A DNA stretch of 64,000 bases from Verpa conica (taxonomy: Eukaryota; Ascomycota; Pezizomycetes; Pezizales; Morchellaceae). Both the position numbers and the translations under genes were made by a program. Below the pieces are notes generated by a model. That model did not search any database. It was given only the letters and a program-made list of their open reading frames with translations, and was not told the origin of the DNA. The first letter of the stretch is position 1, and the number at the start of each line of letters is the position of its first letter. Shown here piece by piece: positions 49,766 to 60,912 of this stretch. The stretch spans positions 1,240,001-1,304,000 of the forward strand of contig JAUFSD010000014.1 in NCBI GenBank assembly GCA_033030425.1, read 5' to 3'.

Positions 49766-50440
49766 AAGCTAGTTATATGCCGAGTAGTAATCTATGAAAT
49801 TATCTTTTTTTTTTTCAAGTACTACTACGACTTGTATCAGTGCCACAAAAAAAAAACTTGAATACCGGTGATGACGTTTTAGGGGGAGACAAGTGATTAG
49901 TTACATTCCTAGGATTACTTACTTGGCTTTTTTTTATATAACAGAGAGTTGCTTATCTCTAGCCATTCATGGCATAAGTGATCCGCATTACATACAACGC
50001 CCCCCCCTTCTCCTCCAACAGAACGTATGTACACGCTGAGTGTGTTCTTTACATACCAAAAAAGAATACGGATACTGGTAAGTTGCTGACGTTTGTGGAA
50101 TTAATGGACTACTATTGCATACCATACAAAAATATACCAAGTCCATGATTCTGTATGGTATTCAATATCAGCCCGTCAGCGCTTTACGAGTAGAGAGACC
50201 TCTGGCATAAGATCCGAGGGGTAAAAAAAAAAAATTGCTTTGTGGCACATGGCCCGTGCCATAGACCCTGTCTTGGCGCTTGAATGTATCCTCCAAGCAA
50301 CGCCGATCCTCACGACTTCGCGCGCGCGACAACTCCCTAATTCACGAACAACCGCGAACACACACACGCACACACACCACACGAACGAACGAACATCTTT
50401 CTCTCTCTTCGCCTCCCCCCTCTCAATCTATCTTCCCAGG
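49766..50440. other. Spacer upstream of SUS1
   Basis: About 675 bp. Contains T13, A10 and A12 runs, and CACACA/ACGAACGA microsatellite stretches at about 50358-50393, in the presumed SUS1 leader. Confidence 0.5.
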
Positions 50441-50854
50441 ATGACGTCTTCACAATCGCATAGCGCCTCTGCTCAGGATCCTATTCTCCGCGCAGAGATC
50501 AATCGCCGTCTTTTAGAGTCTGGGGAGCTCGAGAGGTGTGTCTGTGTTTCCTTTACCTTGTGTGTGTGCGTGCGTGTGTGTGTATGTGTGTGTGCTTGAG
50601 GGCTAACCAACTAGCATGAGAGAGTTAGGTTAGAGACAATGCTACTTGATCTCCTCCGCGAGTCTGGATGGTATGAGGATACGAAGAAGCTTTGTCATGA
50701 GCGGCTGCGCACCCAAGACGCCAAGATTGGGAACTTTAATGCGCTCATCACGGACGTCGAGAGGACGGTCAAGGACACGGTACCGGAGAATGTAAAGGTT
50801 GAGGTCGTCAAAGCTATCAAGAAGGTTCTTGAGAGTATGATTGAGGGTTCATAA
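50441..50854 (+). CDS. SUS1: Sus1/ENY2, shared by SAGA and TREX-2
   Basis: Small helical subunit of the SAGA deubiquitylating module and of the TREX-2 mRNA-export complex. Exons 50441-50535 and 50629-50854 give 106 aa; the intron is 93 bp, phase 2. The protein begins MTSSQSHSASAQDPILRAEI and continues NRRLLESGELERLETMLLDL across the junction, then LLRESGWYEDTKKLCHERLR and a C-terminal helix VPENVKVEVVKAIKKVLESM. This is the ENY2 pattern 'R--L-E-GE-ERL---L---L---GW-----'. The intron contains a GT microsatellite (about 50555-50595). Sus1 introns are splicing-regulated in budding yeast. Confidence 0.88.
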
Positions 50855-53800
50855 GTACGTGTTTCTTAGAAGAAGAAGAAGAAGATTACGAATTGGAATA
50901 GAGGGTTTCACAGTCGTAATATTTATTTATTTATTTACCACACGAGAGGAGTTCTTTTTTTTTTTTTTCTTGCTCTATACACATGGATAGCTATTGGAGT
51001 GTTTGGCGTTTTTTTTCTTTTTTCTTTTTTTTCTTTCTCTTTAATTATCATAAATATCACCAATCTTCATCTGGAGTTCTGGTAGCTCTAGAATGGATGA
51101 CTGTTATATTCCTTACACGTATGGCTGTTTCGAAAGTTGTTCCCGTTTATCGCACTCACTTGCTACATAGCTGGTGATATTTCTCAGTGGATATGTAGTA
51201 CCCATGTGTACAATTCAGCCGGTATTAGGAGTACGCCGTCTAGACAGCTAGATGCAGCAGGCATCAAGTTTTTTAAGTATTTCAACCATGGGAACACTAT
51301 TCCGCCGCGCCGGGCACGGAGTCAGGGGGGGGGAGGGATGGATGGAGGGAGGAATATGTAAACTCTGCAAGATGCCGAGACGTTTGGTATATAATACCTG
51401 CAAACACCCGGCCCGGCAAAGCTAGTTATTCCAAAGACGTTGAGCTCCCCCCCTCCCGGGCCCCTCCCTGCCTGTCAAGGAAACACGTGAGAAGTGGAGT
51501 GTGGGGTTCCCTCTTCTAAAGTACATACCGGAAAATTACTGTTCTAAAGAACTCTAGCGCCGGTAAGCTGCTTTTTGATATATGTTGTGTGTCTCGGAGA
51601 TTCTGGTAACCGTAATTCGCATCCACATGTTTGTGCGTGTACGTTCTGTTCACCCCCATATGGCACAGTTAGAAAAAAGAACTTCTCTCCCCCCTCCCCA
51701 AGAGATATCGACTGGGGAGTTGACCAGGGGGGGGAAGAGCATAGTTTTATCGCCGCTATACTCGTTAATGACATAACAACCACAAAAGTCGGTGATGATT
51801 CTATCCGAACAAGCGAGAAGTCAGATATGAACCCTTCCCCTTCAAATGACGAAACCCAGATTCTATGAGACCACACGACACGACTCAGAGGGTTCAACAG
51901 AAAGAAAGAACCGAGGGTGCGGTCGGTGAGATGATGTTTCAAATCACCAACAATAATACTTGATCTAGGCCTGCCCTTGAAAAAAAAAAAAAACGAATAG
52001 CTCTAGACTTCCCCTCGTAGATCTAGAACCTCTCTCTTCATTGTCTTTTTCTCTCTACAAATGAAGAAGTATAGATCTACAAATAATGTTATTCTTCTAT
52101 TTTACCTACCTACCTACCGTTGGGGTGCATCGTGCATACACAGGTACCGATTTTATCATGCATGCGGCAAAAAAACAACAACAACCATACAGTACCAGGT
52201 AAACAAAAAAAAAAAGACTGGAAATCGGTATGTACTACGTATCCCTCCCTCTCTTTTCGGAAGGAGAGAAAAAACGGATTTGGCGAGGTATTTCTTTAAA
52301 CGGAAGTGAGTGTATGAGTACGGCTTTCTTCCCGATATGAGGGGTCCGAGAGGGGCTTATATTCCCATATTTGAGCTTGTTTTCATTTGTGTAGCGAGAG
52401 AGAAAGCGCCGGAGCCTCTTTTTTTTTTGCGGGGGGGGGGAGTAGTTGATTAGCCGATTGAGTGAGTTAGTTAGTGGAATATCCCATTCGGTTGCGTAAT
52501 TAAGTAACTGTCTAAATTTACAACGTACTCATCCCCCAAGCGAATAACTTTATTCATTAGGCAAATTACTATATCAAAAAATTAAATGAACTATATAAAA
52601 AAGCCAAGACCATGAAATAGTAAGTGCCGGGGGGTAGGGGGAGGGGGAGGGGGGGAGTGGGGGAGATATCACGGTTTAAACATCCAACTACAATTAATTG
52701 CTTCAAGAGCTATATATACATAAGGGTAATAGAATCTAATCTTTTAGTTTTATCTGCAGTGCTTCCTCTAGGTGTTAGTAGCTTCTAGACCCATTGACTG
52801 GTATTAGTAACACATAAATCTAGTAACGTTCTAGCTAGCCGTTACATCGAATCCAACTGTTGCCTTAAATATCGATTAGTAGCTAGCAGTCACTCCGACG
52901 AGATATGAGGGGGCCAGCGAATGAAACTGATCCAGACGATCAAACGCCCTGAATCGATGGATGATGTTTGAAGTAGGCTCAGCCATTGCGCTACTGGAAC
53001 ATCACATCTAACGAGGGAGTGACTGACAGCTGGCAGAATGAAGATGTAAACGCGGCGCCGGGCGGACTGTTTCTCCGCTTATCAGGGGGGGGGGTAGGGG
53101 GAGGTGAAAAAAACTAAGTGTTAGATAAGCAGTATACTTGTAGAACGTAGTAGTTTTTTATGATGACTACTATATATCAGGATTTTCTTTCCTATAAAAA
53201 TAAATAAATATGATATGTAGTTTTTTTTATCAAGACAGGAAATACCGGATACGAGAGCCAAGTTACCAAGCAAGTGGTTATAGATCGGATGACCCCACTC
53301 CCACATAAATACTCACCCCCCGCATAGGTATTTTGAACCCGGTTCTCGCTTGTACTTGGTCTTTACTACTGGGTTACCCAAGAATGTGAGATTCTAGTCG
53401 GTGAAGATGAAGTTTTATATCTTGCTCAAACTAGTAATAGCGTAACATCTACCAAGCGGTAAAGAAAAAGAAAAAACATCACGAAAGCCGCTGATTGAAG
53501 AGAAGAGAAGAGGGGGAAAAAAAGGAGGCCTTGGATATCGGCCTGTGCCGCCTAACTCACTGGCGGCTCCGTTAGTTGAAGCCAGGTCTTGTTTGGAATC
53601 GATAGTTGCGTGTGGCGTAAGATGCACTGGTAAGTGATGCATCAACGCCCGTTGAAGTCTTTACGGTGGGGAATACTTTGCATATTCAGGTAGTAGACCT
53701 TAACTCTAGACCCCCCCAGCCAACACACACACCACTGTAGAGGTCACATGCTTTGGACGTTAATTGGGCAGGGCCGGTGTCTCGCTTAGTCGTGATATTC

Positions 53801-54138
53801 ACAGGGTCTCACTCGGGAATATCCACTGGATAAACAGATAGGTGTCGATTGGAAAGGGAACTTTATGATAATGTAAGGGCACATTTGCACGGGTAGTTCC
53901 TGGTCAATGGCTGATTGTGGGTATATTCCTTACCTATCAAGGGAGCTCCTCGTTCCAACAGATACATCCCTTAAATGTCACCATATCTGCTGGGATGATC
54001 GTACTGGCTTTTTTTTTTGAGTTGTTATAAAAACAAAGTAGACAACGGGCATGATCCGAGGGAGAGAGAAGGGGGAAAAATTTTTCTCGCTCGAGACGCT
54101 CGACGTTGAAGCACGCGCGCGATAGATAAGTATCCAGC
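50855..54138. other. Long spacer between SUS1 and the LINE
   Basis: 3.3 kb. Many runs: T14 near 50956, G9 near 51327, A13 near 51979, G9 near 52433, G10 near 53088, and G-run clusters at 52626-52665 and 53086-53105 that could form quadruplexes. No gene, tRNA or other recognisable feature. Confidence 0.5.
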
Positions 54139-54152
54139 AAGTATGTACAATA
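54139..54152. repeat. LINE 5' target-site duplication
   Basis: AAGTATGTACAATA, repeated exactly at 59273-59286 beyond the poly(A). Confidence 0.9.
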
Positions 54153-54258
54153 CCGATCCTCCTTCCCCTCTATTTTCTCAGTTTTCGAAATTCAACACCA
54201 AAAATTTGCGTGGCAACCGTTTTTCCACACCAAACCCACAAACATCCCAGGCTTCAAA

Positions 54259-55743
54259 ATGCCAAGCCTTGACCCCGCCCTCTCAGAAATCTATGACAAC
54301 CTACAAACTGGTCTTATTGACCATGAAATAGGCATGCCAAACTCCTCTCTCATCTCTACCACCGTCGCCAACGCCATGAATGACGACAACACCTCCCCTA
54401 TGGAAAAGCTACTCCTCACTCTTCTCTGCTCTACCTTTAAGGTCGCGGCTCAGGCCAAACATGCCGCCCTGGAACTCTCCCATCAGCTAGATTCTATCAC
54501 CGCCGTAGTCGACGACATTCAGACAAAGACTCGGTACGCCTCCAACCACCCTCCCACCAGCGTGTACGACCGCTTCGAGAGACTTGAAGCCATCGTTAAA
54601 AATATCAAAAATTCAACCTCTTCCCCTCCCGCAATCTTCCCCCATCAAAGAACACAACCAACTCCCCCTGCCGGCCCCTCCTATCAGAGTCCCTCCGCCA
54701 AGTCCCCTCCCAAACCGGTCACCGTCACGGAAAAGATGTCTTATGTTGACGCAGCTAAGTCGGCTGCCAACACTAACCCAAAAAAGACCACCAACCCTCG
54801 CCCCAAACAGTCAAAGGTCACGGAGGATAAGCCCAAGACCCTGCCCACTGCCCAGCGAAGGTTCTTTTCGTCCAGACAGACCCCCTCCCCCCTCAAAGAT
54901 TCCGAGCTCCTCGTTCAACGTCTCCCTGCCCTTCTAGGCCAGTTCCTCGCAAAAGGAGGACAAGTGGCCCCCGTCACCTCCCTCACTGTCTCCATCAACC
55001 AACGTGGAGCGGTCTCAGTCACTGCCCCCCCAACAGTCCCAGCATCCACATACGCCCCCTTCTTCGAAGGGCTCACCGCCATTCTTAACCAGACGGTTAA
55101 CGACCCCACAAACCCGTTTCAGCTATTCAAACAAGCTCCCACCACCTGTGACGTAGCCGTCAGAGGTATCCCGTTAAGCGAGTTCCCTGACCTCGATCAT
55201 CTTAAAAAGTTCTTCCCTGAGGCAGTTAAACTTGCAACAGGGATCACCCCCCTTGACACCCGCTTCCTTACCGCCGACGACGTCGCCCGCAACACCCAAA
55301 AGTTCTCAACAGTAGTCATCACTGTTACTGCAGAAGAAGCAGCCGTTATCGGCTCTACCATTAGACTCTTCTCACGCCCTCGCCACTGCTCTGTCATGTG
55401 GTCAGCCTCCAAAGCCACCCTTTGCCGTAACTGCTACAAGTTCGGGCACCCAACCAAAGGGTGCAAACAAAAAGAACCCACTTGCCCCATTTGCTCCCTA
55501 GGCCACCCTAGGGATAAACACCAGTGCGCCGTTACCACGTGCCCTGGCCACGTCCGCCCCAAACCCAACTGCTGCGTCGCCACCCCCTCCAAGTGCGCCA
55601 ACTGCGGAGGAAACCACACAGCAAATTTCTCGAAGTGCCCTCACCGCATTTCCATCATCAACAAATTAAGAGAAGGACCTACCCAGGAGGCCCAACCCTC
55701 TTCAGAAGCCACCGAGGAAGTGGCCATGAATGATACCAATTAA
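54259..55743 (+). CDS. LINE ORF1, gag-like nucleic-acid-binding protein
   Basis: 494 aa from ATG (MPSLDPALSE), 106 bp into the element. The N-terminal third is helical with a coiled-coil-like stretch (RFERLEAIVKNIKN). A Pro/Lys-rich linker follows, then a folded RRM-like region (about 295-390, VAVRGIPLSEFPDLDHLKKF, LATGITP). Three zinc knuckles end it: CRNCYKFGHPTKGC (C-x2-C-x4-H-x4-C), CPICSLGHPRDKHQC and CANCGGNHTANFSKC, at about residues 390-470. Binds the element RNA to form the ribonucleoprotein. Overlaps ORF2 by 14 nt. Confidence 0.92.
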   Translation: MPSLDPALSEIYDNLQTGLIDHEIGMPNSSLISTTVANAMNDDNTSPMEKLLLTLLCSTFKVAAQAKHAALELSHQLDSITAVVDDIQTKTRYASNHPPTSVYDRFERLEAIVKNIKNSTSSPPAIFPHQRTQPTPPAGPSYQSPSAKSPPKPVTVTEKMSYVDAAKSAANTNPKKTTNPRPKQSKVTEDKPKTLPTAQRRFFSSRQTPSPLKDSELLVQRLPALLGQFLAKGGQVAPVTSLTVSINQRGAVSVTAPPTVPASTYAPFFEGLTAILNQTVNDPTNPFQLFKQAPTTCDVAVRGIPLSEFPDLDHLKKFFPEAVKLATGITPLDTRFLTADDVARNTQKFSTVVITVTAEEAAVIGSTIRLFSRPRHCSVMWSASKATLCRNCYKFGHPTKGCKQKEPTCPICSLGHPRDKHQCAVTTCPGHVRPKPNCCVATPSKCANCGGNHTANFSKCPHRISIINKLREGPTQEAQPSSEATEEVAMNDTN

Positions 55744-58700
55744 AATGATTAGTACGACCACTAATCACAATTCCTCACTTAACATCATCCAACACAACTG
55801 CGCCGGGAGCAATAATGTGTTTCTCTCTCTATTCTCAAATCCAGTAGTTCACTCGTCACAGGTCATAGCTGTGCAAGAACCCCCTTTGTTTAATCGCTCT
55901 CCCTTAATTGCACCTAATTTCGCTCTTTTTAAACCCACGCCCACACTTCAGACAGACAAGGTGTCGGTGTGCTTTTATGTTAATCTTTGTTTTTTGGATA
56001 AGAATTCTGTTACCCAATCCCCCTCACACCGAGGAGATATCATTTTTATTACATTACACATGCCAACTTCAAGTCACTCGTTTTCATCCTTAACACTTGT
56101 TAATGTCTACAACAGACAGGTGTCCGATTCTGTTAGATCTGTTCCCCCTTACATGGCCTTTCCAGCCCTATCCACTCCCACCGTAGTTGTCGGAGACTTT
56201 AACGTTCACTCCCCTGCTGCGGACCCACTACGAAAGTTCTCGTCTACAGAACTAAATCTTTCCACCCCCTATTTTAGGGTAGCCAACCAACTTGGCTTTT
56301 CACTCATTAACACCCCTGGGAAGTTTACCAGAATTTCCCCAGACCCAAGAAAGCGACATAGCGTTATCGACTTCACTTGGGCAAATCAGTCCGCAACTCA
56401 GCTAGTTTCAAAATGGCTCTTTCCACCAGTTTCGTCCGGCTCAGATCACAGGGTCATTCTCTGCCAGTTGGTCCCCCCCGGCTCCGATTTCACTCCTTAC
56501 AATACTCCCAACTGGTCCCTTGTCAATTGGGACCTTTTAACTCCGCAATTAAGTCATTTTCAGCTACCCTCTGATTTTTCTAATCTCGATGCTTGGTTCG
56601 ACGAGTCGTTTAATCAGCTTCACAACACACTCCTTTTGCACACTCCCTCAAAGAAAGTTTCATCATGGTCAAAACCCTGGTGGAACCCCAACCTCTCCCA
56701 ACTAAGGTCCATCTATCACAGTGTCCATAAGTCCTACCGCAAAGGACTTTCCCCTCCATTCGAGCTAAAAGCGGCCAGAAACGCCTACTTTAATGCTATT
56801 AAAAAGGCCAAACGCGATCACTGGAACACGTTTGTGTCCAACGCTTCTCCCTCCGATATGTGGCGCCTTAAGAAAATGGCCACCAGATCAGAGGATCGGA
56901 TCCCCTCCATTCCCAACTCTCCCACACCCCAAATACTAAACGAAAATTTAGTAAAAGCATTCTTTCCCCCTAGGCCTGATACTGGCTCTCCCGTTCCTCT
57001 ACGGCATTATAACGTTCCTGTCATTACTCCGGAAGAAATTCAAATGGTTCTTTCCAAAACCTCCAATCTTTCAGCACCGGGCCCCGACTCCATCCCTTAT
57101 TCGGTATGGAAAGGCATTCACAGAATTAACCCGACAGTCATTCCCAGAATTCTTACCCCTCTTTTAAAATACGGGTACCACCCACTCTCTCTTAAAAAGG
57201 CAAATGGCGTAGTCCTAGCCAAGCCTGGCAAAGACGACTACTCAGCCACCTCTTCTTATCGTATAATCGTACTTCTCCAAACCTTTTCAAAGATTCTGGA
57301 GAAAGTAGTTACCCTTAGACTGGCAAAAATAGCGAAAGCTACCGGTCTAGTACATCCACACCAATGCGGCTCAGTCGCGGGCCTCTCCACCTCAGACGCC
57401 ACCACAGTCTTTTACAACGAAATCAGAGCTATGCAACTAGCCAAACTTAAAGTTTCCACTCTTTTTTTGGATATTAAAGGGGGTTTTGACAATGTGGTCA
57501 AACACACCCTCGCCTCCATTCTTACCTCGCAGTCCACCCCTTCCTATATGGTTAATTGGATCCTTTCCTTTCTATCCGATCGCTGGGTCACCCTTCTTTA
57601 CAAAGGCTCTCCCAAGCTAGCTGTTCCAGTACAAGTAGGGGTCCCTCAAGGATCCCCCATCTCTCCCTTATTATTTGTTATCTATGTTAGCGTTTTGCAT
57701 CACTTGGAACCCTCACCAGGCATCACCCTGTCGTACGTTGATGATTTTGCTATCACGGTTGCCTCCCCCACAGTGGAGGAAAACATTCTTTTACTCCAAG
57801 AAAATTACTATCGCCTTAAAGCCGATGCAGCTCCCCGTAATGTGTCCTTCTCAGTTGCCAAAACTGAGTTGATGCACTGGCGCACCCCCAGAGACAAGTC
57901 ACCAGTCTCACATCTTCCTGTGTGCATCGATGGGCACACCTTTTTTCCAAAACCAATAGTCCGGTGGGTTGGCTACTGGTTCTCACCCGCATTTAACCCA
58001 AACGATCACTTTCTAAGAAGACTGGCGTCAGCCCAGGCCTCCTTTGGCATTCTTCAAAGATTCTCCTCCCCCGGGAAAGGTCTCTCCTCAAGTAATTGCA
58101 GGAAACTAGCCACCCTCGCAATTCGTCCCATGCTCACCTACGGTGCCACTCTCTTTACCCCCACCTCAGCCTTAAAAGAAATGGAGGTCTTTTGGAACTC
58201 CGTTCTCAGGTGGGCTCTCGGGTGCTTCAGAGCAACCAATCTACACGCCCTATGGGCGGAGGCCTCCACTCCCTCTTTAGTGCTCTATCTTCATTATCTT
58301 AAAATCAAACACGCCATCAGGGTTGCAACAGCCCATCCCCTTAACAATCCAGTCACGGCTCGATTCGACGTTTCCTTTCCAACCATCTCGCCTGAACGGT
58401 GTTATTCACACTCCGAGCTCCTTAAAGGGCTCCCCAATCCCCCCAAAAAATGGAACTCGACCGCCAAAGCAGGAGTTAACCACCTGCCCATCGAGTTCCT
58501 AGGCTCCCTCATACAACCATTACTAGGCTCTGATCTTAGTCACAAAAGTCACTCGATGACTATCAAACAACAACTTCTAAAGAACTGGGAAATTCTTTAC
58601 CCCCCACCCAACTACTACAGATACGGCTGTTCGCTCACAACACCATATTTTATGTCTTTGCATAAATATCAGTCCTCCCGTCTCCACCAAATGCGCGTGG

Positions 58701-59014
58701 AAAAAAGCTACCTAAACGCTCATAAGTCGTGGATCAACCTCCACACAACCGACATCTGTCCCAGGTGTTCTCTCTCTCCCGAAACTACGGAGCACGTACT
58801 CCTACACTGCCCTAGTCTTTCCGTTTCCAGAGAATCTCTACTGCCCAATGTTAGCTCCCTTGAAGAAATATGGAGCTCCGAAGCCCTATCGCTTCTTGTC
58901 GGAACCTTTGTTGTACAAAACAAGATCAATTTTCCAAAGAAGGCACTCCCATCACCAGTGCCATCCCCCTCCACCATGTCCTCCCTCACCTCCATTACTT
59001 ACTCCGAATCATAA
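55730..59014 (+). CDS. LINE ORF2, endonuclease-reverse transcriptase
   Basis: 1094 aa in the +1 frame relative to ORF1. Residues 15-240 form an AP-like endonuclease: NIIQHNCAGS, VQEPP, VVGDFNVHSP and GSDHRVILCQL. The reverse transcriptase spans about 430-720, with the finger block SYRIIVLLQTFSKILEKV, motif A LFLDIKGGFDNV, motif B GVPQGSPISPLLF and the catalytic YVDD at about 669-672. No RNase H block is seen after it. A C-terminal CCHC (CPRCSLSPETTEHVLLHC) ends it, as in LINE ORF2 proteins. First ATG 55730; a second at 55745 directly follows the ORF1 stop (TAAAATG), which may serve reinitiation. All catalytic motifs are intact. Confidence 0.95.
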   Translation: MIPIKMISTTTNHNSSLNIIQHNCAGSNNVFLSLFSNPVVHSSQVIAVQEPPLFNRSPLIAPNFALFKPTPTLQTDKVSVCFYVNLCFLDKNSVTQSPSHRGDIIFITLHMPTSSHSFSSLTLVNVYNRQVSDSVRSVPPYMAFPALSTPTVVVGDFNVHSPAADPLRKFSSTELNLSTPYFRVANQLGFSLINTPGKFTRISPDPRKRHSVIDFTWANQSATQLVSKWLFPPVSSGSDHRVILCQLVPPGSDFTPYNTPNWSLVNWDLLTPQLSHFQLPSDFSNLDAWFDESFNQLHNTLLLHTPSKKVSSWSKPWWNPNLSQLRSIYHSVHKSYRKGLSPPFELKAARNAYFNAIKKAKRDHWNTFVSNASPSDMWRLKKMATRSEDRIPSIPNSPTPQILNENLVKAFFPPRPDTGSPVPLRHYNVPVITPEEIQMVLSKTSNLSAPGPDSIPYSVWKGIHRINPTVIPRILTPLLKYGYHPLSLKKANGVVLAKPGKDDYSATSSYRIIVLLQTFSKILEKVVTLRLAKIAKATGLVHPHQCGSVAGLSTSDATTVFYNEIRAMQLAKLKVSTLFLDIKGGFDNVVKHTLASILTSQSTPSYMVNWILSFLSDRWVTLLYKGSPKLAVPVQVGVPQGSPISPLLFVIYVSVLHHLEPSPGITLSYVDDFAITVASPTVEENILLLQENYYRLKADAAPRNVSFSVAKTELMHWRTPRDKSPVSHLPVCIDGHTFFPKPIVRWVGYWFSPAFNPNDHFLRRLASAQASFGILQRFSSPGKGLSSSNCRKLATLAIRPMLTYGATLFTPTSALKEMEVFWNSVLRWALGCFRATNLHALWAEASTPSLVLYLHYLKIKHAIRVATAHPLNNPVTARFDVSFPTISPERCYSHSELLKGLPNPPKKWNSTAKAGVNHLPIEFLGSLIQPLLGSDLSHKSHSMTIKQQLLKNWEILYPPPNYYRYGCSLTTPYFMSLHKYQSSRLHQMRVEKSYLNAHKSWINLHTTDICPRCSLSPETTEHVLLHCPSLSVSRESLLPNVSSLEEIWSSEALSLLVGTFVVQNKINFPKKALPSPVPSPSTMSSLTSITYSES

Positions 59015-59253
59015 GGAGCCAACACTTCTACCAAGCCCGCGTATAGCGGCAGCAAGACAATAAGTCGTTAAAAGAAGGACAGAAACGTGCAGCGCATTTT
59101 TATTTGTTAACTTTTTTTTCTGTTTATTTTATAAAAATTTGGAATTTTGAATGGGGACGGGTTTTATTTTTAGGAAGGGGAAGGGTTCTTTTTAGGTCAT
59201 AGTTTAAACTGCATACCGGATTTTTGTACCCAGAATAATAAAATCACTTGATT

Positions 59254-59274
59254 AAAAAAAAAAAAAAAAAAAAA
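59254..59274 (+). other. LINE poly(A) tail
   Basis: A21 run following CACTTGATT, at the junction with the 3' target-site duplication. Confidence 0.9.
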
Positions 59275-59286
59275 GTATGTACAATA
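59273..59286. repeat. LINE 3' target-site duplication
   Basis: Exact copy of 54139-54152; the first two A's overlap the poly(A) run, so the sure part is GTATGTACAATA. Confidence 0.9.
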
Positions 59287-60912
59287 TCACGTTTTGTATT
59301 ATAGGGAAAGCCCAGGCCCCGCCCAACGACTCGTCGTCCTCAGGTAGATCCACACAGCAGCCGGATCGGGAACGCCGTCGTTCCCCTTCTGTCAAAAAAG
59401 CGGCGGGACCCACCGCCCGAGTCGCGCACGCTGGTTGGTGGGCATTGCACGGACGTCATCTTTATTTCTCTTTTGGATATGCATGTCCTGCATCACCTCG
59501 CATACACAGCACTTTGCAATTCCGAATCTGTAGAACTTTTTTGACAGAACCCATGTTGGGATGGATGGGGACAAAAGGGCCCAGGGTTCTTTCCCGTTGG
59601 ACGAATAGCAACAAACCAACAGAAAAAGAGCACAGCCTCTTTCGATACGGATACTTTTTGTAAATCTTTTACTCCCCCCCCCTTGCGTAATTTTCAAAAG
59701 TCAAGTGTATCTGACAGAGAGGGGGGGATCATCCTAGCTATAGTTTAATAGAAGTTTCGCGGCCAGTAATCAGGCGTCATTTATCAAGAGCTATCCAAGG
59801 ATTGAGAACACGTGCAAGGATTGATCCTCTGTCTACGCACGGTGATTGGGAGACGGTCCGTCGCCAATCGGTGATTGTCTGTGTCTGCTCCCTCGCTAGC
59901 GCACGGAGGACAGGCGGGATGGGTGGTTGAGGGCCCATCGCGAGAGAAGAAGAGTGCGAGTGCAGGTGAGAGTCTGGGCTACGCATACAAGCTGTGTCAC
60001 GGGCCAATAGCCGGTGTCGGTATGCGAGAATTGCCTTCGTCTCACATGAGTGGCCAGAGGGAGTGGAGAAAGGCAGAAAAGAAGAGAGGTTTACAGTACG
60101 AGTATTTGCTGTCAAGGGCTGTACTGGACGAGAGGCAGTGAGTGGATGACTCTGGGCTGTGGGTATCATAAAAGTACCAATTGTGGGTTAATTCATACCT
60201 CCCCCCTTCCTGCGGTCTTTTGCTTCTGTTTCTTTTGCTTCTGCTTCTGCTTCTGCTTCTTCTGCTTCTGCTTCTTCTCCTTACTGTGTGTCTGTGGATT
60301 TCTTGTTGGACTTGCAAAACTTGTTACTGTTGGGGGATTCTTCTGTACTCTCACTGTGCTCTCACCATATTGTCTGTCGCATCTTTCCAGAAGAAAAGAA
60401 CCAAAAGACCTGTTTTCTTCTTTCGCCCCTGTTCTAAACCTCCTCTTCCTTACCTCTACCGTCTACCGGTTTTCTTGCTACTGCAGGACCTACATAGCCG
60501 CTGCCCAGTACCGTTGAGCTGCCCAGTCGAGTGCGTCGTAACCGCAGCGGCACCCATCCACACCCATCCCATCCCATCTCTCCAGAGTTGTAGGCGCCGG
60601 ACATCTCAGCCCTGCCATAGACTTGCTCTTGCTTTGATCTCTGCCGTACGCAATTGCTTTGTGCTTGTCGCGTCGCCACATTAGCAGGGGAAGGGGCTTG
60701 TTCGCGCTTCGTGGGTGCGTTATCTGGTATATATCCCATTCACACAATCACGGGCATTCACTCTTGTTAGCCACTAACACTTGGAATAAGAAAAGTCTTA
60801 CCCCCAATATCGTCTTTGGCGCCTGCATAGATATCACCCCGACCCCACACCCACCAAGAATATCACACGACTCGGAATAATCTAGATCTAGACCATATCC
60901 CTCTTATAAACA
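59287..60912. other. Spacer and PLAC8-gene leader
   Basis: 1.6 kb. GC-richer than most spacers here, with a CTTCTG hexanucleotide repeat at about 60227-60280. Several open frames overlap it on both strands but none has a domain. The empty target site of the LINE would be at its left edge. Confidence 0.5.

Larger units (their letters stand above)
54153..59274 (+). mobile_element. Complete non-LTR (LINE) retrotransposon, Tad-like
   Basis: About 5.1 kb. A 106-bp leader is followed by two intact, overlapping frames (gag-like and endonuclease/reverse transcriptase), a 240-bp 3' UTR and an A21 tail (59254-59274), inside a 14-bp target-site duplication. No LTR is present. The two-frame layout with zinc knuckles, an AP-type endonuclease and no RNase H fits the fungal Tad/I-like group, but clade is inferred only from layout and motifs. 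Both frames are unbroken and the duplication is exact, so insertion was recent. Confidence 0.93.

Noticed and set aside
53320..53420. tRNA-like GGGTTCAAA box on the minus strand
   Set aside because: No A box or foldable acceptor stem found; no tRNA is supported anywhere in the window.
58720..58995. Minus-strand frame inside LINE ORF2
   Set aside because: Shadow of the coding strand.
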